Shown in pieces: positions 40,166-49,878 of a DNA stretch of 51,611 nt. The translations under genes were made by a program, and so were the position numbers. Source of the DNA: Gp6-AA40 sp035764385 (GTDB lineage: Bacteria; Acidobacteriota; Vicinamibacteria; Vicinamibacterales; UBA2999); assembly GCA_035764385.1 (NCBI GenBank), contig DASTZI010000212.1, forward strand, positions 1 to 51,611. The letters are read 5' to 3'. Every line of letters starts with the position of its first letter. Positions within the stretch are counted from its first letter, which is position 1. The notes below the pieces were generated by a model. That model did no database searches, was not told the origin of the DNA, and was given only the letters and a program-made list of their open reading frames with translations.

Positions 40166-41791
40166 ATGCACCTGCGCAAGCTCCTCGACTGGAAAACCGT
40201 TCTCATCTACCTGCATCGGTGGATGGGCATCGTCCTCGGACTCGTCTTTGTCGTCTGGTTCATCTCGGGCGTCGCGATGATGTACGTCGGGATGCCGCGG
40301 CTCTCGGTCGCGGAGCGGCTGGGTCATCTGCCGCCGTTGAATCTGTCGACCGCCCGCGTGAGTCCTGCCGAAGCTGCGGCCCGCCATGAGCTCCTCGGAC
40401 GGCAGCTCAAGATCGAGATGTACTTCGACGGGCGGCCGATCTACCGTATCGACGGCACAACGAAGGTGTACGCGGACACTGGCGACCTCGTGCCGGGCGC
40501 TTCAGAGCATGAAGCGATAGCCCTGGTTCAACGCTGGGTGCCGCAGTACGCGTCAACGGTGAGCTACGACGGCTACGTACCGAATTCGGATCAGTGGACC
40601 CTGGGCGAACGGCGCGGCACGCTGCCACTGCACCGCATCGCCGTTGGCGACCCAGCAGGCACGCACTACTACGTCTCAGAAGTGACGGGCGAGCCGACGA
40701 TGAAGACGGATCGGCGCTCGCGGTTGCTTGGTTACGTCAGCGCGGTCCTGCACTGGACCTACTTCACGTCGTTCCGGCGCAACCAGCCGCTGTGGCTAGA
40801 GAGCGTCGCGTGGGCGGCCCTGCTCGGCACATTCATGACGCTGGCGGGCTTCGTCGTCGGCATCGTCCGCACCAGATACCCGCGCCACTATCGGATGCGC
40901 TCCGGACCGTCACATTCACCATACGTGGGATGGATGAAGTGGCATCACTACGTCGGCCTCATTTTCGGCATTGTGACGATGACGTGGGCGTTCAGCGGAG
41001 CGATGTCGCTCGGCATGCCGTTCACGTCGCTCCACAACGCACCTGCTACCGACGCCCAGAGGACCGCGGTTGCCCGCTCGCCCCTGGCCATCGATCTGAT
41101 CACCGTCGATCGGATGCAGCGGGCGCTTCAGGCGATCGGCCGTTCGTTCGCGCCCAAGGAGATCGAGGTGCTGCAGTTCCAGGGCGAGCCGTACTTCATC
41201 GCGTCGCGTCCTCCGGCTCCGTACTCGTACGAACAGGAGATCGGCTCGAACGACGAGCGCAGCCAAAGCCAGCCGCGGGCCGAGCATCTCATCGTCTCAG
41301 CGCTCGAACCGGAACGCGGTGCGTTCCGCCGTTTCAGCGATGACAGCATGTGGACGATTGCGAAGGCGGCGATGCCCGGCGTTCCCGTGCGTGATGCCGC
41401 CTGGCTCACTTCCTATGACTCGTATTACTACGATCAGTACGGCAACAGGCCGCTTCCCGTCCTTCGTGTTCGTTACGACGATTCGCGTCAAACGTGGCTG
41501 TATATGGAGCCAAGCCGCGGGACGATGCTGAAGCAGGATGTGGGCGGACGCTGGAACCGCTGGCTCTACCACGGTCTGCACAGCCTCGACTTCCCGTTTC
41601 TCTACAACCGGCGGCCGCTCTGGGACATCGTGCTGATTGTGCTCAGCGCCGGCGGGCTGGTGCTCAGCGCGACGACGCTCGTGCCTTCGTGGCGGCGGCT
41701 GGCGCGGCACGCGAGGCGCGTGCGGAATGCGATGGCATCATCGCCCGTGCGCTCGACGACGTCCGCGACTGATACTCTCGTTGGTGGTTAG
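40166..41791 (+). CDS. PepSY-associated transmembrane helix protein
   Basis: A 541-residue inner-membrane protein with four transmembrane helices in the PepSY_TM arrangement: about 19-42 (WMGIVLGLVFVVWFISGVAM), 210-232 (AALLGTFMTLAGFVVGIVRT), 251-270 (YVGLIFGIVTMTWAFSGAMS) and 481-503 (DIVLIVLSAGGLVLSATTLV), with two periplasmic loops. Conserved His in LLxxLHRWMG, LxWTYFT and MKWHHYVG probably coordinate haem. Such proteins reduce ferric or cupric siderophore complexes beside TonB receptors. Its final residues LVGG and stop lie in a GGTTGGTGGTT repeat. ATG 40166 lacks a ribosome site. Converges with the sialidase-fold gene. Confidence 0.88.
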   Translation: MHLRKLLDWKTVLIYLHRWMGIVLGLVFVVWFISGVAMMYVGMPRLSVAERLGHLPPLNLSTARVSPAEAAARHELLGRQLKIEMYFDGRPIYRIDGTTKVYADTGDLVPGASEHEAIALVQRWVPQYASTVSYDGYVPNSDQWTLGERRGTLPLHRIAVGDPAGTHYYVSEVTGEPTMKTDRRSRLLGYVSAVLHWTYFTSFRRNQPLWLESVAWAALLGTFMTLAGFVVGIVRTRYPRHYRMRSGPSHSPYVGWMKWHHYVGLIFGIVTMTWAFSGAMSLGMPFTSLHNAPATDAQRTAVARSPLAIDLITVDRMQRALQAIGRSFAPKEIEVLQFQGEPYFIASRPPAPYSYEQEIGSNDERSQSQPRAEHLIVSALEPERGAFRRFSDDSMWTIAKAAMPGVPVRDAAWLTSYDSYYYDQYGNRPLPVLRVRYDDSRQTWLYMEPSRGTMLKQDVGGRWNRWLYHGLHSLDFPFLYNRRPLWDIVLIVLSAGGLVLSATTLVPSWRRLARHARRVRNAMASSPVRSTTSATDTLVGG

Positions 41792-41810
41792 TGGTTGGTA
41801 GTTGGTGGTT
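41780..41810 (+). repeat. Single-arm copy of the GGTTGGTGGTT word at the PepSY stop
   Basis: An array of GTTGGTGGTTAG/GTGGTTGGTAG units ending the PepSY gene. Twenty nucleotides (41791-41810) are identical to 8916-8935. No inverse arm follows, so this shows that the arm is a movable unit and not only a hairpin half. The PepSY stop TAG lies within it. Confidence 0.7.
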
Positions 41811-41815
41811 GCTGG

Positions 41816-43123
41816 CTACTTCGCTGCGCCATAGCGCGCCACCCGGACGACCGAGTCCGTCGTCGATCCGCTGGTCCAGGCGACCAGCGCACCATCTCGC
41901 AGCGACGCGATGACTGGATACGTGCCAGCCTGTTCGGCGACCGATTCCCGTGTAAAGCGAACGGGATTGCCGTAGTCGACGGTCCCCCGCGCGATGACGA
42001 CCCGCCGCGCGCCCGTGAGCTGCTCGTCCCACGCAACCGTGATCGTCCCCGATTGCCCGACTGCGATCTGAGGATGCCGCGGGACGCCTTCGGTCGAAAT
42101 CCGCTGCCGCTTCGTGAACTGCTGTCCATCGCGCGACGTCGCGTAAAACAGCGCCAGGGTCTCGGCGCTTTTGGAATCATGAACGAGAGTCGGCCATACG
42201 ACATGAATCGCATTGGCCTGATCGAGGGCGACCGCTGGGCCATTCTCCGGACATCCGTTCAGCACCCAATTGTCTTCGCTCACGCGGACTGGCGGTGCGA
42301 AGGTTCGCCCACCATCCGAGGACTTCGTCAGCGCGATGTCGCGGATGTTTCCTGGATAGACGTGACGCCATGCCGCGACGATGCTCCCGTCGGGCCCCGA
42401 GACGACCGACGTCTTGCAGCAATAACACACGCCATGAGCGATCGCACGGACGCTCCCACGGTCGTTCAGCCTGGCGAAAAAGATTTGCGAGAGCTGCGCG
42501 GCTGCGGCGCCGTCGGTCTCGTGCTGCATCGCCGCCCCATGCTCATGTCCACCGATCGCGCCGGAGCCAGCCGGCCGCGCAGCCATCTCGCGGTGATCCA
42601 GCCACACAGCCAGAGGCTCACCCTTGGCGTCGATCGCCAGCGATTCCCACCCGCGATTGCCACTCGCGTCACTCCCGGGCACGGATGCTGCCGGCCCGAA
42701 CGACTGGCCGCCGTCGATCGACCGCGCTGATGCGAGCTTCGTCCCCGATGCGGCCCTGGCCGTCCACATCACCACGATCGAAGGATCAGCCGCGCGATTC
42801 GCTCTCAACGCGATCCGCGGCGGCTGCTCGCCAGACACGCTGACGTCGCCGGCGGTCTGATTCACGCGCACGGGCGCTCGGAACGACCGCCCAGCGTCGC
42901 GGCTCGTGGCGATATAGATATCTGTGACGCCCTCCTTGGTGCGCGCTGCCCAGACGATGCCGACGAACGAACCATTCGTCGCAATCGAGGCATTCGCGTT
43001 CGGGCGGTCCTTGACGCCGATCGCGATGCTCGTTTCGCTGCGTGCTGTGATCGTTCCCGCCGCGACGACAGACGCGACCAGGCCGATGGCAGCAATCGTT
43101 GTCCAGCGCATATGCAAGTTCAC
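41816..43123 (-). CDS. Exported beta-propeller (sialidase-fold) protein with Cys motifs
   Basis: A 435-residue protein with an N-terminal signal helix and at least four Asp-box motifs (SRDAGRSF, SIDGGQSF, SSDGGRTF, SRDGQQFT), giving a sialidase-type propeller. Sialic-acid catalytic Arg/Tyr arrangement is not evident. Two features are unusual: HGVCYCCKTS (about 230) and NGCPENGPA (about 285), a Cys cluster suggesting metal or haem binding. GTG 43123 is chosen because GAGGAGG lies 7 nt upstream; ATG 43111 is alternative. It starts 19 nt after the stop of the Oar-like receptor gene, so they form an operon. Confidence 0.82.
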   Translation of the reverse strand: MNLHMRWTTIAAIGLVASVVAAGTITARSETSIAIGVKDRPNANASIATNGSFVGIVWAARTKEGVTDIYIATSRDAGRSFRAPVRVNQTAGDVSVSGEQPPRIALRANRAADPSIVVMWTARAASGTKLASARSIDGGQSFGPAASVPGSDASGNRGWESLAIDAKGEPLAVWLDHREMAARPAGSGAIGGHEHGAAMQHETDGAAAAQLSQIFFARLNDRGSVRAIAHGVCYCCKTSVVSGPDGSIVAAWRHVYPGNIRDIALTKSSDGGRTFAPPVRVSEDNWVLNGCPENGPAVALDQANAIHVVWPTLVHDSKSAETLALFYATSRDGQQFTKRQRISTEGVPRHPQIAVGQSGTITVAWDEQLTGARRVVIARGTVDYGNPVRFTRESVAEQAGTYPVIASLRDGALVAWTSGSTTDSVVRVARYGAAK

Positions 43124-43142
43124 CGAAGGCCTCCTCGTCACA

Positions 43143-46004
43143 TCAGAACGTCAGTCGTACGCCGAACTGCAGCGTTCTCGGATCGCCCACTGCCGTAATC
43201 GTATTGAAGCCAGCGACCGGGTTCGTCGGATACGCGCCCGCGCCGAAGGTGTTGTTTCGCGTGATGTTGTTCACCCGGTCGGTGAGGTTGAACGCTTCAA
43301 CCAGACCCTCGGCCCTTACGTCGCCTTTTATCCGAACCGCGCGACTCACGCGAAGACTCAGCGTGAAGAAGTCGCTGCCCACCCCCGCGTTTCTCGGGAT
43401 GAACTCGACCGCGCGGACGTCGAAGTTCGGCGCCGCGAACGCGCCGCTCGCGAGCGGACGACTCGTCGTTCCCTGTAGGTTCGCCACACCTGACGTGATG
43501 TTGAATGGCAGCGACGAGTAGAACTGGAGCATGCTACTCACCTGGAACCCGTGGCCGACACGCTCCCACGCGGTCGATGCCGCCGACATCGGTGTGTTCA
43601 CGGTGCCGTTGATGACGAGGCGATGACGCTGATCATCGTCCGAGCGGCCCCAGTCTCGCCGGATGTCCGTCGGATCGATCGGCGAGCTGAAGAATGCCTC
43701 CCCGACGTCGTTCATCGATTTCGACAACGTGTAGGTCAGTCGAAGACTCGCCCATGTGCTGGGGCGCTGCATGAACGACACGTGGACGCCGTGGTACGTC
43801 GATTCAGCCACCGACGAGTACTGGCTGTTGTTGCGATACGTGGAGGTCGGTCGGCACCCGTTGTTTGTCCCGGCAGCCACGCACGTCGGTACGTTCTGGT
43901 TCACGGACATGAGCAGGTTCTCGCCGGCCAGGTACTGGTAGCCGACACTGACGGTGCGACCTCCGCTGAACGAGCGCTCAATTTCCACGCTGGCCTGCCT
44001 GGAGTACGCGTTCTGCAGGTTCCTGTCCATCGTCGTAAAGTCAACGAGCGTCGTGGTCAGTAGACGCTCCGAGAGGATGGCCGGAAAGACGGGCGCACCC
44101 GCCTGTGTCGGAATGAGGCCGGACACACTCGGTTGATGCAGCTGGTCGAGGTCCGTCGTGTTGCCCGCCGACAGGATGGCGTTCGCGACCGCCCGCAGCG
44201 GTACGCGATCGAAGAACAGGCCCGCGTTTCCGCGAACGATGAAATTACGCGACGCTGAGGGGGACCAGGCAAATCCGACGCGCGGCGACACATTGTTGAT
44301 GTCGGTCTCGATCGGCTCGAGAAACTGCAGGTCGTAGCGAAGGCCGAGATTCAGCGTCAACTGAGTACCGACGCGCCATTCGTCCTGCGCGTACATCCCC
44401 AGATTCGGGTTGGTCTGAGAAGCAACCGGATCCCCAAACGTCTGCGTGAAGCCGCTGTAGTTCCCCGTGAGGAAGTTTGGTAACGAGGCGAACGTATAAC
44501 TGCCACGAACCGACCGCGGATACGTGATGGTGTCGTGGTTGAACACAAAATCAACCCCGGCGCGCAGCGCATGCGCCCCCGCCTGATGCGAGATGTTATC
44601 GATGACCTGATACATCGCGTTCTTGCGTCGTGTGGGACTTCCAGACAGTGTGCCAAACGAGGCGATGCCCGCGATGCTGACGGCAGGACCAAGCGGATCC
44701 GTCGGAGGCGCTTTCAGATCGCCGTACGCCACCTGCGCGCGGGTTTCGTTGACCGTCCTCGTCGAAAGACTTCGGGTGTTGCCAAACGCGAGGGAGTGGT
44801 CGACGTTATCGAGACCGGCTGACGCGCTCGGTGCGTTCAACGCCCCGGCGCCACGCGAGTTATCGGATGTCACGTGATAGAGGCTGTACCGCACCGACAC
44901 CTGATCGGCGCCGCTCACCTGATGGTCGATCTTGCCGAGGAAAGTGGCGCTGTGAACCGGATTGGGATAGATGCCGGTTGTCACCTGTCCGCCTTGGTAG
45001 CCGGCAGCCGCGAGTCGGGCGTCGATCACTGGCACGTTTGGCTCGAGGATCGTGACAAGACCGGTCTGATCGAGCCGTCGCTGCTCGAAATTCGCGAAGT
45101 AGAACGTGCGATTGCGGACGAGTGGACCGCCGAGGCTGGCGCCATATTGCTGCTGATCCATCGGCAGTGTCTTGCCCGACAGAGCGTTCTTCGCGTTGAA
45201 CCTGTCGTCCCGAATGAAGTCGTACACCGTGCCGTGAATCGCGTTGGTGCCGCTCTTGGTGACGACGTTGACGTACCCGCCCAGCGCGCGCCCCAGTTCT
45301 GCCTGGCCACCGGAGGTGACGACCTGGAACTGCTCGACCGCGTCTACGCCGTACGGAATTCCGCTCAGGCCGGCGGCGTCGTCGTTCGCGGAGAGACCGT
45401 CAACGATGAAGCTGTTGGAGAGATTTCGCTGGCTGGCGATGGAGATCCCCTGGCCGGGCACCGCTGACGTCTCCGGGAACAGTTGCGTACTGCCGATGTT
45501 CGTTGGCGACACGCCTGGAATGAGCAGCGCCAGATCCAGGAAGTTCCGCCCGTTCATCGGCAGACGCTCGACTTCAATTTGAGGGACGGTGGCGGCGATT
45601 TGGCTTCGCGCCGCTTCTAGCACCGTGGCCTCACCCGTGACGGTGACAGAGGTATCCAGTCCGGCGACGTTGAGCGACACCGGCAGATCGAACGCCGCGC
45701 CGAGCGTGAGCCTCAATGTTTGAACACTGTCCGCGAAACCCTGAAGGCGCACCTTCACTTCATACGAGCCGACTCTCAGGTAGGGGAAACGGAAACGTCC
45801 TTCCGAATCCGTCGTCGTCTCCGCGGTGCTGTTGGTTTCGATCCGGCGAGCACTGACCACCGCGCCCGGCACGACCCCTCCTTGCGGATCGGTGACGCGG
45901 CCGCCGAGGCTCGCGTAATTGATTGTTTCCTGGGCATGCGCGACGTCAGCCCACGCGGCCGCACAACATGCCGCCAGGATTACGCCAATGAATTGTGTCT
46001 TCAC
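43143..46004 (-). CDS. Oar-like TonB-dependent receptor
   Basis: A 953-residue outer-membrane protein. Signal peptide to about residue 24, carboxypeptidase-regulatory-like domain (about 30-115, GRVTDPQGGVVPGAVVSARR), a plug with ERLPMNGRNFLDLALLIPGV and SNSFIVDGLSANDDA, then a long barrel with terminal strand GDPRTLQFGVRLTF. The NGRNF plug motif is typical of Oar-like receptors. GTG 46002-46004 has GGGGGACAGG directly before it. The Cys-motif propeller gene follows after 19 nt; the Cys/His-rich small protein gene is directly upstream on the same strand. Substrate unknown; the neighbours suggest a metal complex. Confidence 0.92.
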   Translation of the reverse strand: MKTQFIGVILAACCAAAWADVAHAQETINYASLGGRVTDPQGGVVPGAVVSARRIETNSTAETTTDSEGRFRFPYLRVGSYEVKVRLQGFADSVQTLRLTLGAAFDLPVSLNVAGLDTSVTVTGEATVLEAARSQIAATVPQIEVERLPMNGRNFLDLALLIPGVSPTNIGSTQLFPETSAVPGQGISIASQRNLSNSFIVDGLSANDDAAGLSGIPYGVDAVEQFQVVTSGGQAELGRALGGYVNVVTKSGTNAIHGTVYDFIRDDRFNAKNALSGKTLPMDQQQYGASLGGPLVRNRTFYFANFEQRRLDQTGLVTILEPNVPVIDARLAAAGYQGGQVTTGIYPNPVHSATFLGKIDHQVSGADQVSVRYSLYHVTSDNSRGAGALNAPSASAGLDNVDHSLAFGNTRSLSTRTVNETRAQVAYGDLKAPPTDPLGPAVSIAGIASFGTLSGSPTRRKNAMYQVIDNISHQAGAHALRAGVDFVFNHDTITYPRSVRGSYTFASLPNFLTGNYSGFTQTFGDPVASQTNPNLGMYAQDEWRVGTQLTLNLGLRYDLQFLEPIETDINNVSPRVGFAWSPSASRNFIVRGNAGLFFDRVPLRAVANAILSAGNTTDLDQLHQPSVSGLIPTQAGAPVFPAILSERLLTTTLVDFTTMDRNLQNAYSRQASVEIERSFSGGRTVSVGYQYLAGENLLMSVNQNVPTCVAAGTNNGCRPTSTYRNNSQYSSVAESTYHGVHVSFMQRPSTWASLRLTYTLSKSMNDVGEAFFSSPIDPTDIRRDWGRSDDDQRHRLVINGTVNTPMSAASTAWERVGHGFQVSSMLQFYSSLPFNITSGVANLQGTTSRPLASGAFAAPNFDVRAVEFIPRNAGVGSDFFTLSLRVSRAVRIKGDVRAEGLVEAFNLTDRVNNITRNNTFGAGAYPTNPVAGFNTITAVGDPRTLQFGVRLTF

Positions 46005-46131
46005 CCTGTCCCCCGTTGAACTAACCGACTAACACCACATGCCGGCGCGACGGTCTGAAAAACGTCGCACGGCAGCGATGTAGTGCCCTCGCGCTTACGC
46101 GGGCATGCGGTTCGCCGAACTGGACGAGGAA

Positions 46132-46500
46132 CTAGATGCGGGGAGGCGGAGGATCGGGTGGAACGGAACGGAACGCTATCGTCGAAACTGAATCAATCGA
46201 CGCGATCGATGTCGTCGCCGGGACGGGCGCTGACGTCACCGACGGCAGAAGTGCGGCAGCCTGGAACAGCGAACCCAGAGTTGCCAAGGTGTTGTCCGCG
46301 CTCCCCATCAGACAGATCCTCGAACCCGGGGCCGGTCGATGGTGCATCGGACAGATCGCGTGGTCGCCGTGCGCGCAGGTACACTCCGCGGCCTCCTCGT
46401 GGGCGCTGAGCAGCATCACCGAGGGAGAGATGAGCAGCGCTGTCTGCATGACCAGCCACAGTGTGGTCACGAGAACGCGGGAATGACGCAGGGCAACCAT
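46132..46500 (-). CDS. Small exported or membrane-anchored Cys/His-rich protein
   Basis: A 122-residue protein with an N-terminal hydrophobic segment (about 10-31, VTTLWLVMQTALLISPSVML), then ECTCAHGDHAICPMHHRPAP (about 39-58), a Cys/His/Met cluster of the type that binds copper, and SRICLMGS with a third Cys group. The tail is hydrophobic then Pro-rich. I know no named family; the pattern resembles small periplasmic copper-binding proteins. A TTGACT/TACATT promoter lies just upstream. It is between two TonB receptor genes on the same strand and probably participates in metal handling with them. Confidence 0.6.
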   Translation of the reverse strand: MVALRHSRVLVTTLWLVMQTALLISPSVMLLSAHEEAAECTCAHGDHAICPMHHRPAPGSRICLMGSADNTLATLGSLFQAAALLPSVTSAPVPATTSIASIDSVSTIAFRSVPPDPPPPRI

Positions 46501-46511
46501 CGAACTGCTCG

Positions 46512-46541
46512 AATGTAGTCCTCATCTCAGTGAAGAGTCAA
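46512..46541 (-). promoter_or_regulatory. Sigma-70-type promoter of the Cys/His-rich gene
   Basis: On the minus strand TTGACT (46541-46536) and TACATT (46517-46512) are separated by 18 nt. The start of transcription is expected near 46505, 4-5 nt before ATG 46500. The best -35/-10 pair I found in the window. Confidence 0.5.
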
Positions 46542-46578
46542 TTTCGGTCGCCGTGTCAACTTACTGTCGCGGTAAGCA

Positions 46579-49500
46579 TCAAAAGGCCAGCTTCACGCCA
46601 AACTGCATCTCCCGAGGCTCCTTCGCACTGAAGATGCGTCCGAAGTTCGGCGTGCCGAAGACCCGGTTCGGCACGTCGAAATTTGCGCGGTTGAACAGAT
46701 TGAAGACTTCCCAGCGCGCTTCGAGTTCACGACCGGCAATGCTCCACGTGCGCGCGAACGCGACGTCGGTCGTGCTGAAGCCCGGGCCGATGACGCTGTT
46801 GCGCGGTGCGCTGCCGAAGGTAAACGGTGCTGGGAGCGCGAACGCCGAGGTATCGAACCAGCGGTCCGGCGTTCGCTGACCGCCGGGAAGATTTGGATTG
46901 CCGAGCTGATTCGGACGCTGGGCCGGACCCGCGCCAACATTCGCCTGATCGACGCCGAGGTTGACGGTGAACGGCGCGCCGGACTGAGCCAGGAATACCG
47001 GACTGATGCGCCACCCGCTGACAACGGCCGCCACCGCACGTCCAAGTCGCGGCAACGCCGGCAGCTGATAGGTCGCGCTGGCCGCAAACACGTGACGGTG
47101 ATCGAAGCTCGAACGCGCCCACTCTCCGCTGTCGCTGAAAATGTTGCGCACGTTCTGCGGTACGTTGGCTTCCGATTCGGTCGGCCCCGGATTCGACGCG
47201 TCGTCTTTCGACGTCGAGAGCGTGTAGCTGACGGTGTACGAGTAGTTGTCGCTCAGTCGCCGCGCGGCGCTGAAGGTGGCCGCGTGATAGATCGATCGGC
47301 CGTCGAAGCGAATTGAGCGGATGGCGCCAAGTTGCGGAATCGGCCTGCGTGTTTGAATAGCACCAGAACCCGGTTCCGGGACGTTGCGGACCGTCGCGTT
47401 ATCGGCGCCGACCGTCCACGATCCCATGTAGTTCACCTCCGCCATCGTCAACTTATCGAGCTCGTACTGCACGCCGCCGCTCCATGTCTGCGTGTATTCC
47501 ACGGCGTAATCGTGGTCCATGATCGTCGGACTCACGACACGCGTTGGATCGGCGGTCAGCATGTTGCGCGTCTGATAGAGCGGCGTACGAGTGTCGACGG
47601 GCACGTCGACTTCACGTGTAAAGAAGAACGGAAGGTTGCGGGCGAACGCGGTCTGCACGCTGTACGCCCACTGATTCAGAAAGATGCCGTAGCCACCGCG
47701 GATGACCGCGCGCTCGTTCGCCAGCGAAAGCGCAAATCCCGTTCGCGGTGCGAGGCGCACGGGCGAGTGGCGCAACAAGCCCGGATCCCAACCCGCTTCA
47801 GCCGAGGTCACGTACCGAAGCGGCAGCGACGACAGCAGCGGTCTGGCTTCGTCGCTGATCGTGCCGTTGGCGTCGCTCGCGATCACGAATCGGCGGCCGT
47901 CCACATCGACGGATGACAACCGATTTGCGACATCGTGCATGTGCTGGTTGTATTCGTAGCGAAGGCCCAGGTTGACGGTCAGGTTGCGCCGCACGCGCCA
48001 GTCATCCTGCGCGAAGAGGTGCACCCAGTTGGCGCGCCCATCCTCGCTGCCCCGCCCGATTCCCGAGACCGCGCTGGTCGGATAGCCGAGGAGAAAATCG
48101 GCAAACGCGTTGCCTGTGAACTGCCCGGTGTAGTTGAACGCACCACGCGCATTGTCAGGTTGCTCTGGCCGGAACTGAAGATGGAAGAAGTAGGTCCCGA
48201 ACTTCAGATGGTGGGCACCGCGATCCAGTAATAGGTTTTCATACAGCTCGAAATGTTCGTTCCGCCGATAGACGAAGGAAGTCGGATCGCCCATCGTGCT
48301 GAAGAGACCGGCGGTCGACGTCTGCGGATAGCCGACGTCGCGCGGATCGCGCGTCACACCTTCAAGCCCCGTCTGCCCCGCAAAGTCGACGCCGCGGTTC
48401 TCGCTCACCTGTCCACCGCTCACGCGCAGCCAGCCACCCCTCAGCTCGTTCATCACCCTCGAGCCGAAGACGTGCGTATGACTGACGCCGATATTTCGCG
48501 CGCTGGTGCGAACGTCGCGTCCAAACCCGGGCACGAGCGTCTCCTGCAGAGTGCTTGTCCCAAACGGCTGCCGGTCCTTCGCATCGAACGTGCTCACTCG
48601 AGCGAAGAGCTGGTCAGCCATAGCAAGACGTCGATCGAGTCGAAGGCTCACCTGATCGACGTTGTTTCGCTGTGTGCCCGTCGCGGTCAGATTCTGGAAC
48701 GCCGCATCAGAGGTCGGCAGCGGCACATGACCGAGAAACGCCGCCGCAATCGGATCGATCCGTGCTACCGGGATCCGATTCTGCGGAAACGGCACGCAGC
48801 CCCCGGCCGCCGTTGGGTCGCAGATTGGACCGAGCGACGAGAAATCTCCTCCACGCACCGCGGCCGACGGCACCGAGAACGTCCGTGTCAGGGAGCGTCG
48901 GATGCGTTGACCTTCGTAGCTGGCGAAAAAGAACGTGGAGTTGCGAACAATAGGGCCGCCGACCGTGCCGCCAAACTGGTTCTGCCGCAGCGGCGGCACC
49001 GGCTGATCGTGCGGGGCGAAATAGTTATGGGCATCGAACCGATCGTGGCGCCCGAAGTCGAACACGTTCGCGTGAAACGCGTTGGTACCGGTTCGTGTCG
49101 CGACATTGATCAGCGCTGACGCCTTGCCGCCGAACTCCGCCGGGTACTGCGACTTCTGAATCTTGAACTCCTGGATCGAGTCCACCGACGGATTGATCAC
49201 GAGGTTGTTGAAGAGTTCGTCGGTGACCTTGAAGCCGTCGAGGAGATAGATGTTGTGCCCCGAGCGCTGTCCGCCGACGTTCGGCAGCGGTCCGGCCTGC
49301 TGCAGCGCGTCACCACGCGTGCCGCCAGGAGGCAGCACCACGCCATCGCTCAGTTGTGCGAGCGTCAGGAAGTTGCGGCCGTTCAGCGGAATCTGAACGA
49401 CTTGACGATTCTCGATGACGTCGCTGATCTCCGCGTTCGTGCGGAGCAACGGCGGATCGCCGGTCACGACGACGTCCTCGGTGAGCCCGCCGGGTTCGAG

Positions 49501-49824
49501 CTCGAAATCGATGGTGACGGTCTGGCCGAGCCGAAGCATCAGGCCGGAACGAATGATGCGCCGGAACCCTGTCAGGTCGGCCGTCAGGTTGTAGGTGCCG
49601 GTTCGCAGCGCCGGGAGGAAATAGCGTCCCTCGCCATCGGTGACATGCTCGATGCGCGTCCCACTGTCGAGGTGCTCGGCCACAATCGTCACGCCGGGCA
49701 GCACGCCGCCCTGCGTGTCGCGCACAACGCCAGAGATTTCGCCGGTATCGGTCTGCGCGGCAGCGGGACGCACGAGTACCGCCAGCACAACCGCCGCGAG
49801 CACCAAACGCATGAGTCGAAACAT
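46579..49824 (-). CDS. Oar-like TonB-dependent receptor, large
   Basis: A 1081-residue outer-membrane receptor. Signal peptide (VLAAVVLAVLVRPAAA), a carboxypeptidase-regulatory-like domain (about 25-110, GEISGVVRDTQGGVLPGVTI), a plug with VVQIPLNGRNFLTLAQLSDG and NIYLLDGFKVTDELFNN, and a long barrel ending EPREMQFGVKLAF. The start is ATG 49824 or ATG 49812: both have weak ribosome sites, and the frame open to 50268 covers the divergent DUF1259 gene and is rejected. It is followed 38-78 nt later by the Cys/His-rich gene with its own promoter. Substrate unknown. Confidence 0.92.
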   Translation of the reverse strand: MFRLMRLVLAAVVLAVLVRPAAAQTDTGEISGVVRDTQGGVLPGVTIVAEHLDSGTRIEHVTDGEGRYFLPALRTGTYNLTADLTGFRRIIRSGLMLRLGQTVTIDFELEPGGLTEDVVVTGDPPLLRTNAEISDVIENRQVVQIPLNGRNFLTLAQLSDGVVLPPGGTRGDALQQAGPLPNVGGQRSGHNIYLLDGFKVTDELFNNLVINPSVDSIQEFKIQKSQYPAEFGGKASALINVATRTGTNAFHANVFDFGRHDRFDAHNYFAPHDQPVPPLRQNQFGGTVGGPIVRNSTFFFASYEGQRIRRSLTRTFSVPSAAVRGGDFSSLGPICDPTAAGGCVPFPQNRIPVARIDPIAAAFLGHVPLPTSDAAFQNLTATGTQRNNVDQVSLRLDRRLAMADQLFARVSTFDAKDRQPFGTSTLQETLVPGFGRDVRTSARNIGVSHTHVFGSRVMNELRGGWLRVSGGQVSENRGVDFAGQTGLEGVTRDPRDVGYPQTSTAGLFSTMGDPTSFVYRRNEHFELYENLLLDRGAHHLKFGTYFFHLQFRPEQPDNARGAFNYTGQFTGNAFADFLLGYPTSAVSGIGRGSEDGRANWVHLFAQDDWRVRRNLTVNLGLRYEYNQHMHDVANRLSSVDVDGRRFVIASDANGTISDEARPLLSSLPLRYVTSAEAGWDPGLLRHSPVRLAPRTGFALSLANERAVIRGGYGIFLNQWAYSVQTAFARNLPFFFTREVDVPVDTRTPLYQTRNMLTADPTRVVSPTIMDHDYAVEYTQTWSGGVQYELDKLTMAEVNYMGSWTVGADNATVRNVPEPGSGAIQTRRPIPQLGAIRSIRFDGRSIYHAATFSAARRLSDNYSYTVSYTLSTSKDDASNPGPTESEANVPQNVRNIFSDSGEWARSSFDHRHVFAASATYQLPALPRLGRAVAAVVSGWRISPVFLAQSGAPFTVNLGVDQANVGAGPAQRPNQLGNPNLPGGQRTPDRWFDTSAFALPAPFTFGSAPRNSVIGPGFSTTDVAFARTWSIAGRELEARWEVFNLFNRANFDVPNRVFGTPNFGRIFSAKEPREMQFGVKLAF

Positions 49825-49878
49825 TTTAGAACGACGGCCAAGTACACTGGCGAGTGGGTCTGGTTCGAGGAGGTTGTC

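Noticed and set aside
49255..49878. N-terminal extension of the DUF1259 gene into the receptor
   Set aside because: It is the antisense shadow of the receptor; the signal peptide and GAGGAGG ribosome site mark ATG 49879.
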